NCBI RefSeq assembly: GCF_025463795.1
Contig: NZ_JAODBE010000112.1
Coordinates: 1 to 37,748, forward strand
Source: Amnibacterium sp.
GTDB taxonomy: Bacteria; Actinomycetota; Actinomycetes; Actinomycetales; Microbacteriaceae
Direction: 5' to 3'
DNA: 37,748 nt
Position 1 is the first letter of the stretch. Each line of letters starts with the position of its first letter. The notes beneath the pieces are model-generated. The model was not told the origin of the DNA and ran no database searches. It worked only from the letters and a program-made list of their open reading frames with translations. The translations under genes were made by a program, and so were the position numbers. Shown piece after piece: positions 36,925 to 37,748 of this stretch.

Positions 36925-37748
36925 ATGGAACCCGGTCACCGAGGGGTCGCAGGGACGGACTGGCGCGCGGAGGCGGAGACGCTCGCCTCGGCGGATACGG
37001 CGGGGCAGCTCGACGCCGACGGGCGGGCGCGGCTCGGGCTCGCCCTGGAGCTGACGGGGCGGACCGACGAGGCCGTGCACGCCTGGGACCGCGCCCACCG
37101 GGCGTACGCGGAGGCGGGCGATGCCGCCGCGGCCGCCCGCTGCGTCTTCTGGATCGGCTTCACGCTCGGCAACCGCGGCGACGCTGTCCGAGCCGGGGCC
37201 TGGGCGGCTCGCCTCGAGGAGCTGGCCGCCGATGCGCGGCCGGACTCGCCGACGGCCGTCCTCGTCCTGCTCGCACGTGCCTCCCTCGGCTGGTCCGCCG
37301 GCGACGGGCGGGGCGCCGTGCGGCTCTTCGAGCAGGCGGTCACGCAGGCGGACCGGCTGGGCGACGCCGACCTGCTGATCCTCGCGCTCATGGGCTGCGG
37401 CCGGTCGCTCGTCGCGGGTGGCGACACGGAGCGGGGCTTCGCCTGCATGGACCGGGTGATGCTCGAGATCGCGTCGGGGTCCGCTGGCGACCTGGTCGCC
37501 GGCGCCGGCTACTGCGCCGTGATCGCGAGCTGCATGGCCCGGCGGGACCTCGCCCGCGCCCGCGAGTGGACCGCGGCCCTGTCCGACTGGTGCGACGCCC
37601 AGGCGGGGCTGGTGCCGTACCGGGGCGCCTGCCTGCTGCACCGTGCGGCGCTGCAGCAGATCGGCGGGGCGTGGTCGGACGCCCGCGACACGCTCGACGG
37701 GCTCGCCGGGCGGCCGACGGGCCTGCCGCCCGGCGAGCGGGCGTACCG
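36925..37748 (+). CDS. TPR-domain transcriptional regulator, N-terminal part (cut by window edge)
   Basis: The frame is open from ATG at 36925 (GGAGG 10 bases upstream) to the window end, giving 274 residues. It is made of TPR-like helix pairs: LGLALELTGRTDEAVHAWDR, AARCVFWIGFTLGNRGDAVR, GDGRGAVRLFEQAVTQADRL, then LVAGAGYCAVIASCMARRDL and AREWTAALSDWCDAQAGLVP with YRGACLLHRAALQQIGGAWS. This series is typical of actinobacterial LuxR-type regulators whose HTH lies at the far C-terminus, beyond this window. There is no ATPase domain at the front. Target genes are unknown. Confidence 0.75.
   Translation, partial: MEPGHRGVAGTDWRAEAETLASADTAGQLDADGRARLGLALELTGRTDEAVHAWDRAHRAYAEAGDAAAAARCVFWIGFTLGNRGDAVRAGAWAARLEELAADARPDSPTAVLVLLARASLGWSAGDGRGAVRLFEQAVTQADRLGDADLLILALMGCGRSLVAGGDTERGFACMDRVMLEIASGSAGDLVAGAGYCAVIASCMARRDLARAREWTAALSDWCDAQAGLVPYRGACLLHRAALQQIGGAWSDARDTLDGLAGRPTGLPPGERAY

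Overview
The window is about 37.7 kb of very GC-rich chromosomal DNA. It has frequent GTG starts, 4-base GTGA/ATGA gene overlaps, a separate acyl-CoA carboxylase epsilon gene, LytR-CpsA-Psr (LCP) proteins with extra membrane segments, a UDP-galactopyranose mutase operon and LGFP-repeat wall proteins. Together these suggest an actinobacterium, most likely of the family Microbacteriaceae. This placement is an inference from gene content and style; no 16S or other marker gene is present. I found no tRNA, rRNA, CRISPR array, insertion sequence or phage gene.

Layout. (1) 1-3207, minus: a galactofuranose/cell-wall polysaccharide operon of two family-2 glycosyltransferases, glf and a membrane protein cut by the window edge, all overlapping by 4 bases. 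(2) 3373-10516: surface proteins. A lipoprotein is coupled to a 995-aa exported LGFP-repeat protein (minus), and a 698-aa DUF6541-type membrane protein is divergent to it (plus). A second polytopic membrane protein converges on the latter. (3) 10578-14008 and on to 15125, minus: purK-purE, then two LCP-family proteins, the first of which has lost key catalytic residues; a GtrA-like protein is divergent from purK. (4) 15753-18971: PH-domain protein and birA (minus), divergent from accD-accE (plus). (5) 18971-19302: gene-free stretch with a candidate structured RNA, a strong terminator and a 28-bp palindrome. (6) 19303-23255, minus: a GH16-like protein and a response regulator / histidine kinase / degenerate kinase-like trio. 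(7) 23390-28691: TrmA-family RNA methyltransferase, maf, biotin carboxylase/BCCP alpha subunit and an NAD(P)H-quinone dehydrogenase. (8) 28745-36724: nucleoside salvage (purine nucleoside phosphorylase, phospho-sugar mutase, thymidine phosphorylase, adenosine deaminase, lone PTS IIB, two amidohydrolases, one frameshifted). (9) 36925 to the end: start of a TPR-type regulator.

How the genes work together. BirA would biotinylate the BCCP domain of the alpha subunit, which works with the beta and epsilon subunits made about 7 kb away. PurK and PurE are consecutive purine-synthesis steps. Punctuating the window are first-in-operon genes whose start codon sits 6-8 bases after a TANNNT -10 box, the pattern of leaderless transcripts.

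The most interesting signal is a CCCCGRNC(T)GGGG palindrome. It occurs twice upstream of the response-regulator gene and three times upstream of the lipoprotein/LGFP operon. The two nearly identical copies (CCCCGAACTGGGG and CCCCGGACTGGGG) lie at exactly the same distance (64 bp) and in the same orientation from the -10 boxes of those two promoters. This suggests an undescribed two-component regulon that controls cell-surface proteins, with a pseudokinase-like partner as its third component.
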